DNA from: Paenibacillus lactis
GTDB lineage: Bacteria > Bacillota > Bacilli > Paenibacillales > Paenibacillaceae
Length of the DNA stretch: 64,000 bases
Assembly: GCF_017873605.1 (NCBI RefSeq)
Contig: NZ_JAGGKI010000003.1
Coordinates: forward strand, 248,001 to 312,000
Direction of reading: 5' to 3'
Under the pieces are notes generated by a model. That model was given only the letters and a program-made list of their open reading frames with translations. It did no database searches and was not told where the DNA came from. Numbering within the stretch: position 1 is the stretch's first letter; each line of letters starts with the position of its first letter. Shown one piece after another: positions 16,726 to 25,855 of the stretch. Made by a program: the position numbers and the translations under genes.

Positions 16726-17964
16726 TTAACCTTGCTTGCTCTGTACTTCCTCAAGCCGAACGACACGTGTATGCTCGGTATGACTCCATGTTTTGTTGTT
16801 CTGCGTGAAGAAGGCATAGACGGTAATCGGATACCAAGACAGCAGATAGATCGGGAACAGGACGAGGTACAGGTATACCTTCTTGAACTTCACCTTCTCC
16901 AGGATCATTGCGATCATGAAGGTGAACACGTTCGCCGCAATCGCCGTAAAGCTCAGCCAGATCGGCAAATGCCCGTACAGGTTCGCGATATTCGGACCGT
17001 CAAAGAACGAATTATCGACCCAAATGATGGCGGTCAGCACGAACGTCAGCAGGACGATATACACGTTGACCCCATACAGCGCCAAGTCGAGCTTCACGAG
17101 GCTGCGCTCCTTAATGGCACGCCACAGCAGCGGGAAGAAATAACGACGGGCAACCGTAAAGTGACCCTGCATCCAGCGCAGACGCTGCCTGGCCGAAGCC
17201 TTGAACGTCAGCGGCTTTTCGTCGAACACTTTGGCGTCATAGTTGAACTTCGGATATACGCCGCGCATCACGCTGCGCATCGTAAACTCCAAGTCCTCCA
17301 CCAAGCTCGTAGCTCCCCAGCCCATCTCCTTCAGGAGATTGGTCTCGAAGCACATGCCGGTGCCGCCAAGGAAATTGGCCATATTCAAATTGTGGCGGGA
17401 CAGCTGCCACAGACGGTTGATATACCAGTAGGATACGCCGTAAGCGGCCGTGATCCAGGAATCCTCAGGGTTCTTGGTGTCGATATATCCCTGGATGACC
17501 TTCGCTCCCGAGCAAAGGTCGTTATTCATTTCAATCAGGAAATTCGGATCCGCCAGATTGTCGGCGTCAAACATGACGACCGCATCGTACTGACGAGGCA
17601 TCGCCCAGAGCTCTTTGAGCATCCACTCGATGGCATACCCTTTCCCGCGAAGATTTTGATTCGTGCGCACGCACGCATTCATCCCATGCGAACGGACGAT
17701 GTCGGCTGTGCGGTCTGTACAGTTGTCGCAGATGACGAATACATCGTACAGTTCCTTCGGATAATTGAGCTGCTTCAGGTTCTCCATAAGAGCCCCGACA
17801 ACCTGCTCTTCGTTGTGTGCAGCCACAAGGACTGCAAAGGATTTATTCGGTGCAAAGTGCTTTTTCTTCTTTCTCTTGATCAGACCAAACAAAGAGAATA
17901 CGAACTGGTACACACCCACCGCGGCCAAAAATAATTGGAGCGCGATAAAGATGGCGTCTGTCAT
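16726..17964 (-). CDS. Membrane glycosyltransferase, family 2
   Basis: 412 aa. An N-terminal membrane helix (residues 5-28) is followed by a GT-A domain with AAHNEE (48-53), DNCTDRTADI, the metal-binding FDAD (132-135), the catalytic VEDLEF (222-227) and QRLRW (260-264). Three hydrophobic helices follow (about 295-315, 335-360, 368-390). The Q-x-x-R-W motif marks processive synthases of the poly-N-acetylglucosamine, hyaluronan and cellulose type, with polymerisation at the membrane. No other exopolysaccharide gene is adjacent, so the sugar is unknown. Confidence 0.88.
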   Translation of the reverse strand: MTDAIFIALQLFLAAVGVYQFVFSLFGLIKRKKKKHFAPNKSFAVLVAAHNEEQVVGALMENLKQLNYPKELYDVFVICDNCTDRTADIVRSHGMNACVRTNQNLRGKGYAIEWMLKELWAMPRQYDAVVMFDADNLADPNFLIEMNNDLCSGAKVIQGYIDTKNPEDSWITAAYGVSYWYINRLWQLSRHNLNMANFLGGTGMCFETNLLKEMGWGATSLVEDLEFTMRSVMRGVYPKFNYDAKVFDEKPLTFKASARQRLRWMQGHFTVARRYFFPLLWRAIKERSLVKLDLALYGVNVYIVLLTFVLTAIIWVDNSFFDGPNIANLYGHLPIWLSFTAIAANVFTFMIAMILEKVKFKKVYLYLVLFPIYLLSWYPITVYAFFTQNNKTWSHTEHTRVVRLEEVQSKQG

Positions 17965-18638
17965 GATTCTCCGTTACCCCCTTTTTTATAACCCGAGAAT
18001 GTGTTGTGTTTTTTTCTCTCTACATGTTTTTTCTTGCTCTTATGACCCTGTTGACTTTTGTCTTGTGTCTTTTCTAGATCTTAGCCTCGGTGCCGCGGGG
18101 CTGCTTTTCGCACGTCATACACGATTTTCCACACTTTCGTATCTTTTGTCAAAAGCGTGGAATGCTCTAATTTACCGAAAAACTTCGTAAAAGAGCTCAG
18201 CTTGCGGTCCAGCGTGGCAGCAAACTTCGTTTCAAACGGCTTTAGTTCTTATTTTCATCTGTTTTCTTGCTTTTTATTTCTTTTGGCCGCCTAATTTTTT
18301 TACCGCAAACTTGTCCGCCAATGAATAAACGTAACAGACAACCAAAAAGTTTTGATTCATCACGCTCTTTTCTTTAAATAAACTTTTTGCTGTCCGTTTG
18401 AATCATTGTAGCGGCTCCTTTTACCGAAGTCAAAAGTCCGCAGACCCTTCTTTTCTACAAAATCCGCATCGCCGTCAAGTGGCTTAAGTAGCAAGCAGGA
18501 TGCGGCAGCGCATGGCAGCATTGATTTCTTGATCCGGGACCATAGTCCCTCCTCATAGCAGCCGGAAATAGTTGCATTCTCTTCCTAAAGCCGATATGTT
18601 AAAGTTAAAGAATAACGCTGCAGAACGGGTGAAAAGTA
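17965..18638. other. Long divergent intergenic region between two glycosyltransferases
   Basis: About 670 bp, T-rich on the plus strand. I find no ORF with a ribosome binding site. A possible plus-strand promoter (TTGCAT 18572-18577, 17 bp, TATGTT 18595-18600) may serve the gene at 18639. The length and skew suggest regulatory sequence for both divergent genes. Confidence 0.4.
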
Positions 18639-19766
18639 GTGGCTAAAAAAAGAGTCTTGCTGTTATCTGAAGGGTTTGGTGCCGGTCATACGCAGGCCGC
18701 CCACGCACTCTCCAGCAGCCTGCGCCAATTGTCCCCTAGCGTACAAACGAAGGTACTAGAGCTCGGAAGCTTCCTAAACCCCAAGATCGCTCCGTTGATC
18801 ATTTCGGCTTACAGGAAGACGATCACGACACGCCCGAGACTCGTAGGGTACATGTACCGCCATCAGAAGTCCTTTAACCGGTTTACCGCTTTAGCGCTGC
18901 ACCGGATTTTCTATACAAGCACCAAGAACGTGGTAAGGGCGCTTCGGCCCGACATCATCGTGTGCACGCACTTCATTCCAAGCGCGGTGATATCCCGTTT
19001 GAAGCGGCTGGGCACCGATGTGCCTCTGTGTACCGTTATTACCGATTACGATGCCCATGATACGTGGATCAGTCCGGAAGTCGACCGCTACTTCGTCTCG
19101 ACGCCGGAAGTGAAGAGAAAGCTGCTGAACCGCGGCGTCTCCCAGGCGAAAATCCAGGTGACCGGCATTCCGATCCACCCCGACTTCTGGACGCATCCAA
19201 GCAAGGATGAAATCCGCGAGCGCTTCAATCTGTCCGATATGCCGACCGTTCTCGTTATGGGCGGCGGCTGGGGCATTATGAACGACGAGGTCGTTAACGA
19301 ATATTTGACCCGGTGGAGCAGGCAAGTCCAGATTATCTTCTGCCTTGGAAACAATGACAAGGCCCGGGAGGAGATGGAAGCCAACCCGCGCTTCCAGCAC
19401 CCGAATATCCGGCTGCTGGGCTTTACCCGCGAAATTGACAAGCTGATGGAAGTGTCCGATCTGCTCGTCACGAAGCCTGGCGGAATGACCTGTACGGAAG
19501 GGCTGGCCAAAGGCATTCCGATGCTGTTTCATCAGCCGCTTCCCGGACAGGAGGAAGAGAATTGCCAATATTTTACGGCTCAAGGCCTTGGGGAGCCGAT
19601 TACCTCGCTTGAGGTCATCGGCAAATGGATGAACATGCTGCTCCACCAATACGACCGCATCCAGGAACAGCGGGAGCGAAATTTGAAGGACATCGAGCGG
19701 TTTCATCCCATGCAAAGCGCGAAAAGCATCATCGACATGCTTGAAAATGAAAAGGTGTACTCCTAG
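18639..19766 (+). CDS. GT28-type glycosyltransferase (MGDG synthase / UgtP-like)
   Basis: 375 aa with a GTG start. The N-terminus RVLLLSEGFGAGHTQAAHAL is the G-x-GH-x-xAA acceptor-lipid motif of monogalactosyldiacylglycerol synthases and Bacillus UgtP. The C-domain has VMGGGWGIMND and the nucleotide-sugar loop LLVTKPGGMTCTEGLAKGIPML. Such enzymes glycosylate diacylglycerol at the inner membrane face. It lacks membrane segments, as expected for a peripheral enzyme. The precise sugar and lipid cannot be told. Confidence 0.88.
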   Translation: MAKKRVLLLSEGFGAGHTQAAHALSSSLRQLSPSVQTKVLELGSFLNPKIAPLIISAYRKTITTRPRLVGYMYRHQKSFNRFTALALHRIFYTSTKNVVRALRPDIIVCTHFIPSAVISRLKRLGTDVPLCTVITDYDAHDTWISPEVDRYFVSTPEVKRKLLNRGVSQAKIQVTGIPIHPDFWTHPSKDEIRERFNLSDMPTVLVMGGGWGIMNDEVVNEYLTRWSRQVQIIFCLGNNDKAREEMEANPRFQHPNIRLLGFTREIDKLMEVSDLLVTKPGGMTCTEGLAKGIPMLFHQPLPGQEEENCQYFTAQGLGEPITSLEVIGKWMNMLLHQYDRIQEQRERNLKDIERFHPMQSAKSIIDMLENEKVYS

Positions 19767-19789
19767 AAATTGGAGTACACCTTTTTTTG
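19752..19789 (+). terminator. Terminator overlapping the end of the GT28 gene
   Basis: A 10-bp perfect stem, GGTGTACTCC / GGAGTACACC, with seven T. The left arm lies in the last codons and the TAG stop is in the loop. Confidence 0.85.
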
Positions 19790-19950
19790 ACAAACCGCGT
19801 TTCCATCCCATGCCGCACGAAGCTGCATAATCGACCATTTTCCCGAGGATCCGGATGTGAATCGGTGCAAGTTCGATCTTTTTCTACTATTATAATTAGT
19901 CGTGTAACCGTTATCATAGGAAGTACACGGAGCTGGCATTGCGCCTTCTA

Positions 19951-20664
19951 CTATTTTCCGTATTTCTCCAGCCGGTTCGGTCGATAGCTTTCAAGCGCTG
20001 CTTCCCCCATAAGGACCTCGCAGCGATGAATCTTCATCCCCTGCCCGACAAACTTCGTCTCGTATTCGGTCATCACATGCTCTTCGTTCAACCCGTCGCG
20101 GTGTAAATCCAAGGAAATATTAGTCATCTGCAAACCGTAATCCGCGAAAGCATTCAACGAAAATTCGAACAGCGTGACCGAGTCCGTCTTAAAGTGAATC
20201 TGGCCTCTGTCGTTCAAAATCACCTTATATTTATCCAGGAACCGAGGATGCGTCAAACGGCGGCGCGCATGTCTCGATTTAGGCCACGGATCGCTGAAAT
20301 TCAAATAAATCCGTTCGATCTCTCCCGGAGCGAAAGCCTGCTCGACGTTCTCGATATTTAACAGCGCCAGCTTCAAGTTCGGCGGGGTATCCACTCCCTC
20401 CGAAGCCCATACGCCCCGGCCCTTCTCGCTTGCACGACGGATCAGCTCGTCGTACATATCGACGCCGATAAAATTGACATTCCGGTGCTTATAGCTCATC
20501 TGACTGATGAACTGGCCTTTGCCCATGCCAAATTCGACATGGATCGGAAGATCGTTGCCGAACAGCTCGGCCCACTTTCCTCTATATTGACCGGGGTCCA
20601 AAACGACCAGGTCTTCCTGCTGCTCCAGATTTTCCCGAATACCTTTTCTCCCGCGCAAACGCAT
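19951..20664 (-). CDS. trmB: tRNA (guanine-N7-)-methyltransferase
   Basis: 237 aa from the ATG at 20664, with GGAGG upstream (the frame extends to 20679). It methylates G46 in the tRNA variable loop using AdoMet. Class I methyltransferase motifs are visible: HVEFGMGKGQFI for AdoMet binding, NFIGVDMYDELI, and the TrmB signature LNFSDPWPKSRHARRRLTHPRFL. Single gene. Confidence 0.95.
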   Translation of the reverse strand: MRLRGRKGIRENLEQQEDLVVLDPGQYRGKWAELFGNDLPIHVEFGMGKGQFISQMSYKHRNVNFIGVDMYDELIRRASEKGRGVWASEGVDTPPNLKLALLNIENVEQAFAPGEIERIYLNFSDPWPKSRHARRRLTHPRFLDKYKVILNDRGQIHFKTDSVTLFEFSLNAFADYGLQMTNISLDLHRDGLNEEHVMTEYETKFVGQGMKIHRCEVLMGEAALESYRPNRLEKYGK

Positions 20665-20762
20665 CACATACCTCCACAAGCTTGTCCAATGAATTGGGAC
20701 GTCATATCCCGATACTGCATTATTGTGACGAAGTTACAGCCAAAAGTAAAGAGCCAATAGAA

Positions 20763-20812
20763 AAAGGAACCCTATCTTTCCCTCTCGGAAAAGAAACAGG
20801 TTCCTCTTTCTT
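20763..20812 (-). terminator. Terminator of the 59-aa gene
   Basis: AGGAACC / GGTTCCT arms with an inner TTCC/GGAA stem are followed by TTTTT on the minus strand. Confidence 0.65.
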
Positions 20813-20854
20813 ATATTGGAATTGGGGTTCCGCGGTAGTTAAACTGTGAAATAT

Positions 20855-21034
20855 TTACCTTTCCTGTGCTTGAAAATCAAATGTCTTCTCAAAGGCGGCC
20901 CGAATTTTACGTTGTGCCGAAGCCTTCACATCATGGTCGGCGTTAAATTCCACGCCGGTCAGAGCCAAAGCTTCATTCGGGGTAAGTTCCACAGCGATTT
21001 TATCTCTGTCAGACTTCACTGTCGATGAATTCAT
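20855..21034 (-). CDS. Small conserved-looking protein, unknown
   Basis: 59 aa from the ATG at 21034, with GAGGTGA seven bases upstream. The sequence (KIAVELTPNEALALTGVEFNAD) is balanced in composition, has a predicted strand-helix pattern and is followed by a terminator, so it looks like a real short gene. I do not recognise the family. Single gene on the minus strand between trmB and ytqA. Confidence 0.6.
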   Translation of the reverse strand: MNSSTVKSDRDKIAVELTPNEALALTGVEFNADHDVKASAQRKIRAAFEKTFDFQAQER

Positions 21035-21366
21035 TCGCAATCACCTCACGGTATTATTGTATCCATGACGTCTTACAAATATGAATCCTCTCCGTATATA
21101 TACCCGTACCAAAACAGCCTGAAACAGATATTTATTTTTCTAATTTAAATATACCAACTAAGGGAGGCCCATTCAAGTAACAATGAAGAATTAGGCTGTA
21201 AGACCCCCATATGACGATAAAGGCTGTTTTTTGCTACAATAGACGTAAGCCGCAAATCAAAGAAAAAGCAGCCGAAAAAGCCCGTATCCTTTTGGAGAAA
21301 TCCCGGGGCCTGGCCTTAGCTGCTTACAACGTATTCAGCCCATCGATGTGCTGTAAAGGAGAAGCG
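21035..21366. other. Intergenic region before the ytqA-ytqB pair
   Basis: AT-rich. The plus-strand frame open from 21211 lacks a ribosome binding site before 21367. No clear promoter or repeat is seen. Confidence 0.4.
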
Positions 21367-22320
21367 ATGAGTACAACAGTGATTCAGACCCCAAGATTAT
21401 GGGGGGATAAACGATTTCATACATGGAATTACGAGATGCGCAGCCAATTCCAGGACAAAGTGTTCAAGGTCATGCTGGATGCCGGCTTTACTTGTCCCAA
21501 CCGCGACGGAACGATTGCCAAGGGCGGCTGCACCTTCTGCAGCGCACGCGGATCCGGCGATTTTGCCGGGAGCCGTCGGGATGACCTGGTCACCCAGTTC
21601 AATACGATCCGGGACAGACAGCATCTGAAATGGCCGAACGCGAAGTACATCGGGTACTTTCAGGCCTACACCAACACCTATGCTCCGGTCGAAGTGCTTC
21701 GCGAATATTATGAAGTGATCCTTAAGCAGCCCGGCGTGGTTGGATTGTCGATCGCAACGCGCCCGGACTGCCTGCCTGACGATGTCATCGAATATTTGGC
21801 CGAGCTGAACGAACGAACTTATCTATGGGTGGAGATGGGGCTGCAGACCATTCACGACTCAACTTCCGAGCTGATCAACCGCGCCCATGACACCGAATGC
21901 TACCTCAGGGCCGTTGAGAAGCTGCGTAAGCATAACATCCGTGTGTGCACCCATATCATCTACGGTCTTCCGCAGGAGGACCATGAAATGATGCTTGCTA
22001 CCGGCAAGGCGGTCTCAAAGATGGATGTCCAGGGCATCAAAATCCATCTGCTGCACCTGATGCGCAAAACCCCGATGGTGAAGCAGTATGAAGCTGGATT
22101 GCTGCGATTCCTTGAACGTGACGAGTACGTGAATTTGATCGTCGACACGCTGGAATTCCTGCCGCCTGAGATGATCATCCACCGCCTGACCGGGGACGCG
22201 CCGCGGGAGCTGCTCATCGGGCCGATGTGGAGCCTCGACAAATGGCCGGTTCTCAACGGCATCGATGCCGAGCTGAAACGCCGGGATACATGGCAGGGCA
22301 AGCTGTGGAGGGATGCGTAA
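21367..22320 (+). CDS. ytqA: Radical SAM protein, YtqA/MnmL family (TIGR01212)
   Basis: 317 aa from the ATG at 21367, with AAAGGAG upstream. The radical SAM cysteines are in TCPNRDGTIAKGGCTFC, near residues 38-54, followed by the YFQAYTNTYAP typical of this Elp3-related family. In Bacillus subtilis YtqA and YtqB have been linked to completing mnm5s2U at the tRNA wobble position by an MnmC-independent route. Here the stop overlaps the start of ytqB (TAATG), so they are translationally coupled. Confidence 0.9.
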   Translation: MSTTVIQTPRLWGDKRFHTWNYEMRSQFQDKVFKVMLDAGFTCPNRDGTIAKGGCTFCSARGSGDFAGSRRDDLVTQFNTIRDRQHLKWPNAKYIGYFQAYTNTYAPVEVLREYYEVILKQPGVVGLSIATRPDCLPDDVIEYLAELNERTYLWVEMGLQTIHDSTSELINRAHDTECYLRAVEKLRKHNIRVCTHIIYGLPQEDHEMMLATGKAVSKMDVQGIKIHLLHLMRKTPMVKQYEAGLLRFLERDEYVNLIVDTLEFLPPEMIIHRLTGDAPRELLIGPMWSLDKWPVLNGIDAELKRRDTWQGKLWRDA

Positions 22321-22910
22321 TGGGTTTCCTTTCCGTGTTGAGCTTTGCGCATAAGCTCGTGTCGGAGCGGCTTCGGGCGGGGGAGGCTGCGCTGGATGCC
22401 ACAGCCGGTACGGGCGCCGACACCCTGTTTCTGGCACGCTGCGTCGGCTCGAAAGGCAAAGTATACGCCTTCGATATTCAAGAGGAAGCACTGGAGCTGA
22501 CGCGCAGCAGGCTTGCCAAGGAGCCTCAAGCATCCATTGGAGAGGTATCACTGCGCCTTGAAAGCCATGCCCGCATGAATAGCTGCGTTCCCGAGCAGCT
22601 TCATGGCCGGATCGGAGCCGTCATGTTTAATCTAGGCTATCTCCCGGCAGACACGGCAGATAAGCAGATTATGACTGTGCCTGAAAGCACCATTGCCGCT
22701 CTTGAGTCTTCCTTGCAGCTGCTGCGGCCCGGCGGCATCATCACCATCGTGCTGTATCCCGGCCACCGGGGCGGCGACACGGAGGCCGCCGCTGTTGAGG
22801 ACTGGGCCGCAAGCCTGCCATGGAGCACGGCTCAGACGATCGTGTACCGGGGACTGCAGCGGCCGGATGCGCCATATCTTATTGCGCTGGAACGAAAAAA
22901 GCCGTTATGA
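22320..22910 (+). CDS. ytqB: SAM-dependent methyltransferase, YtqB/MnmM family
   Basis: 196 aa. The ATG at 22320 shares its A with the ytqA stop. The AdoMet motif is LDATAGTGADTLFLA, with FDIQEEAL as the acidic motif II; MFNLGYLPADTADKQIMT is the family signature. Known role: methylation of nm5 to mnm5 on tRNA U34 in Gram-positive bacteria. The pair ytqA-ytqB is a conserved operon in bacilli, supporting a joint role. Confidence 0.9.
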   Translation: MGFLSVLSFAHKLVSERLRAGEAALDATAGTGADTLFLARCVGSKGKVYAFDIQEEALELTRSRLAKEPQASIGEVSLRLESHARMNSCVPEQLHGRIGAVMFNLGYLPADTADKQIMTVPESTIAALESSLQLLRPGGIITIVLYPGHRGGDTEAAAVEDWAASLPWSTAQTIVYRGLQRPDAPYLIALERKKPL

Positions 22911-22981
22911 TAAGAGTTCAATGAGGCACAACCATTTTATCAACCATCAATACCATCATGATGAAAGGCAGTTGATTAACA

Positions 22982-23950
22982 ATGACGAAACCTTATCCAC
23001 TATTGTTTCAACCCGAATTTAAAGAGCGTGTATGGGGCGGCCGCGCGCTGGAGCAGTTCGGCCTGGAGCTTCCCGAAGGGCATATCGGCGAAGGCTGGAT
23101 GATCGCGGACCATCCGAACGGCACGACTACGATCGTAAACGGTGAGCTGGCTGGCCGCGGCCTCGACCAGATCCGCGAACAGCTCGGACGCGAATGGTTC
23201 GGCGCGAAAGGCTTTTCCGAAGTGAACGGACGTTTCCCGCTCTTGATCAAGCTCCTTGACTGCAACGACAATCTGTCCGTACAGGTACATCCGACCGATG
23301 ATTACGAAGGTCTTCCGAAGGGAGAACTCGGCAAGACGGAAATGTGGTATGTGCTTGATGCAAAGCCGGACGCCAAGATCATTTACGGTCTGAAGGAAGG
23401 CGTTACCCGCGACGTTCTGAAGGAAGCGATGGAAAACGGCACCGTCATGGAGCAGCTTCAAGAGGTGCCCGTGAAAGCCGGCGATACGTTCTACATACCG
23501 GCAGGCACCGTTCATGCCCTGTGCGCAGGGGTTGTGGTCGCGGAGATCCAACAAAATTCGGATACCACCTATCGGATTTACGACTACAACCGTCCAGGGC
23601 TCGACGGCAAGCCGCGCGAGCTTCACATTGAGGATTCCCTCAATGTCACAGCCTATGAAGGATCAGGGGCCACGAAAATGAGCACGGAAGGCGCTGTTCC
23701 GGGGGAATGGCTCCAGCTCGCGCAATCGCCATACTTCATCGTGGAGAAAGGCGTCGTTAACGGAGCATGGGAGCTCTCGACATCCGAGGACAGCTTTACC
23801 ATTATCGTCGTCTGTGACGGAAAGGGAATCCTGCGTTGGGACGGGGGCTCGATCGACTATACGTCCGGCCAATGCTTCCTGCTCCCTGCTAACCTGGGGA
23901 CTTACACCCTGGACGGGGAATCCACGGTTCTTCGTTCCTATCTTCCTTAA
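22982..23950 (+). CDS. manA: Mannose-6-phosphate isomerase, class I
   Basis: 322 aa, the short Firmicute form. It interconverts mannose-6-P and fructose-6-P. A cupin fold with Zn ligands is visible: LSVQVHPTDDYE, KTEMWYVLDA and the later AGTVHALCAGV. The start lies 71 bp after ytqB on the same strand with GAAAGG upstream. No mannose transporter is adjacent. Confidence 0.93.
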   Translation: MTKPYPLLFQPEFKERVWGGRALEQFGLELPEGHIGEGWMIADHPNGTTTIVNGELAGRGLDQIREQLGREWFGAKGFSEVNGRFPLLIKLLDCNDNLSVQVHPTDDYEGLPKGELGKTEMWYVLDAKPDAKIIYGLKEGVTRDVLKEAMENGTVMEQLQEVPVKAGDTFYIPAGTVHALCAGVVVAEIQQNSDTTYRIYDYNRPGLDGKPRELHIEDSLNVTAYEGSGATKMSTEGAVPGEWLQLAQSPYFIVEKGVVNGAWELSTSEDSFTIIVVCDGKGILRWDGGSIDYTSGQCFLLPANLGTYTLDGESTVLRSYLP

Positions 23951-24028
23951 GCAGCACGGCTCCATTCATCAAAGACATACGAGGCAATGGAAGGTAAATT
24001 ATTGTCTGTATGGAGGTGCAAGTCCTAG

Positions 24029-25168
24029 ATGCAAAGCGAATCGTTTACCATGTTGAATGCTGAAGCCATGCCGATCCATGTATATAAATGGCTTCCGGAC
24101 AGCGAGACCCGGATTCGGGCAGTCGTCCAGATCGCCCACGGCATGTGTGAAACCGGCAAGCGCTATGAGGAGCTCGCTGCCTTGCTTACCGGCCACGGAT
24201 TTGCGGTATACGCGAACGACCACCGGGGGCACGGGCTGACGGCCGGGAACCTCGAGCATCTCGGCGACGCCGGAGAGAATGGGTTCGAAGGCATGATTGA
24301 GGATCAGCTGCTGCTCGCTTCCGAGCTTCGGAAGGAATACCCGGGCCTGCCTCTGTTCTTAATGGGGCACAGCATGGGCTCCTTCCTCACCCAGAAAATC
24401 ATGTGCATTCACGGCGATCGTTTCGACGGCTTCATCCTCTCCGGCACGAACGGGCCCCAGAAGATGCTGCGGCTCGGGATTCAGCTTGCATCGGCGCAGA
24501 TGCGCCTTCAGGGCAGCACCCACCGCAGCTTAATGCTGAATGCCATCGTGTTCGGGCCCTACAACAAGGGCTTTGGCGTTATCCGCACCCCATTTGACTG
24601 GCTGTCCCGGGACGAGACCGAGGTCGACAAATACATTGACGACCCCTATTGCGGGCAAGTATGCAGCGCCCGTTTCTTCCGGGATTTCTTCCGGCTGCTG
24701 CTGCAGCTCCACAAGCCACAGCTGATGAAAGGGCTCCGCAAGGATAAGCCGGTCTATGTCTTCTCCGGCGAGGAGGACCCGGTCGGTCAGCGCGGCAAGG
24801 GCGTCCGGCAGCTTATCGAGCTGTATCGGGAATACGGCATTGCGGACCTGGAATACCGGCTGTATCCCGGCGGCCGTCACGAAATGCTGCATGAGATCAA
24901 CCGGGATGAAGTCGCCGCGAATCTGCTGGACTGGTTGGAGCGGCATACGCCTGCAGACACCCTTGGGGATGCTGCAAGTATCGAAGACGCCAATGTGAGG
25001 GACGCGAGTGATGCGAGTGCTGAAGACGCGAATGCATCAGACACGAGTGCTGAAGACACGCGTACCGAAAACGTGAGCCCCAAAGACGCGCGCAGCGAAA
25101 ACGCGCTTGCGAAAGACGCGAGTGCCGAAGACAAGAGTTCAGCAGACGCGCCCCCCAAAGACGCTTGA
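24029..25168 (+). CDS. Alpha/beta hydrolase, lysophospholipase-like, with Asp/Ala-repeat tail
   Basis: 379 aa. The first ~310 residues are a Hydrolase_4 (monoacylglycerol lipase-like) domain with VQIAHGMCE, DHRGHG and the nucleophile Ser115 in GHSMGS; the acid is likely Asp in GEEDPVG and the base His in GGRHEML. Residues from about 311 to 379 are an unusual tail of D-A-S-A-E-D-type repeats with Lys, Thr and Asn, absent from normal family members. GGAGG lies upstream of the ATG. It could follow manA in one transcript. The tail is acidic and probably disordered. Confidence 0.88.
   Translation: MQSESFTMLNAEAMPIHVYKWLPDSETRIRAVVQIAHGMCETGKRYEELAALLTGHGFAVYANDHRGHGLTAGNLEHLGDAGENGFEGMIEDQLLLASELRKEYPGLPLFLMGHSMGSFLTQKIMCIHGDRFDGFILSGTNGPQKMLRLGIQLASAQMRLQGSTHRSLMLNAIVFGPYNKGFGVIRTPFDWLSRDETEVDKYIDDPYCGQVCSARFFRDFFRLLLQLHKPQLMKGLRKDKPVYVFSGEEDPVGQRGKGVRQLIELYREYGIADLEYRLYPGGRHEMLHEINRDEVAANLLDWLERHTPADTLGDAASIEDANVRDASDASAEDANASDTSAEDTRTENVSPKDARSENALAKDASAEDKSSADAPPKDA
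24990..25165 (+). repeat. Degenerate 15-18 bp repeats encoding the hydrolase tail
   Basis: In-frame units related to gacgcgagtgctgaa are repeated with drift (gacacgagtgctgaa, gacgcgagtgccgaa). All keep the reading frame and favour Asp, Ala, Ser and Glu codons. Confidence 0.75.
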
Positions 25169-25221
25169 TTGAACTCGGCAGTGGAATCGATGGTCGTCAT
25201 GGGTAGTTGAAAGCGAATGTA

Positions 25222-25267
25222 AAAAAGGGATGCCTATTGGTCCATGGACCAGGGGCATCCCTTTTGC
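25222..25267. terminator. Terminator after the hydrolase gene (possibly bidirectional)
   Basis: AAAAGGGATGCC / GGCATCCCTTTT arms with an inner GGTCC/GGACC stem. It sits between the plus-strand hydrolase and the minus-strand 58-aa gene and can serve both. Confidence 0.8.
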
Positions 25268-25330
25268 TATAACGCGAAGTGCAACTTGAGCGTCTATCCA
25301 GTAACCTCGCAAATGCAATTTAGACTATAT

Positions 25331-25507
25331 TTACTCGTCATCCGGAGTTCGGTCAATGACGAACTGGGTGACTTCCGTATAATCGCCCCGTTGGATCTCC
25401 TCGTCGGTGGCCTCCTCGCGCAAATCATCATTCGTTTCCATGCCTGGGGCGATGGTCGGCTCCTCTTGGGTGCTTTGATCAGGACGGCGCTCTTGCTTTT
25501 CGTTCAT
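25331..25507 (-). CDS. Small acidic protein, unknown
   Basis: 58 aa. The ATG at 25507 follows AGGAGGGGG at good spacing. The protein is strongly acidic (MNEKQERRPDQSTQEEPT at the start, VTQFVIDRTPDDE at the end), without Cys or hydrophobic segments, and is probably disordered. A terminator lies downstream. I do not recognise the family. Confidence 0.7.
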   Translation of the reverse strand: MNEKQERRPDQSTQEEPTIAPGMETNDDLREEATDEEIQRGDYTEVTQFVIDRTPDDE

Positions 25508-25855
25508 CCCGAGTCCCCCTCCTTTTTCATCGTATTATGCCACTAGCGTACCGATTATCGGATCGAATTATACTGTAGCAGCATCAACTCTCTAGAAAGG
25601 GGCACACCGTTAACCTGTTTGAGGAGTGACAGTTACCTATTAATGAGAATTTACAGTCACTGATCGTTACCTAGTCTATGAGGAGATACAGTTACCTGAA
25701 AACTATTTGATTTTAACCACTTGAGGTTTCTGCAGGTTACCTTGGAGCTCATATAAGACCCTAATGGGGACTCGTTCGCCGCTTTTCTCCACACACGTCC
25801 CGAACAGGGACTTGTTCGCGCTCCAGGCGCCTTATTCTCTTTTCCCGGAGCTCCT
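25508..25855. other. Intergenic region with short degenerate repeats
   Basis: Within 25610-25740 the words GTTACCT and TGAG(g/a)a recur (gacaGTTACCTattaaTGAG, GTTACCTagtctaTGAG, acaGTTACCTgaaa). Further on, gggactcgttcgccg and agggacttgttcgcg form another loose pair. No ORF with a ribosome binding site is seen. Confidence 0.45.
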
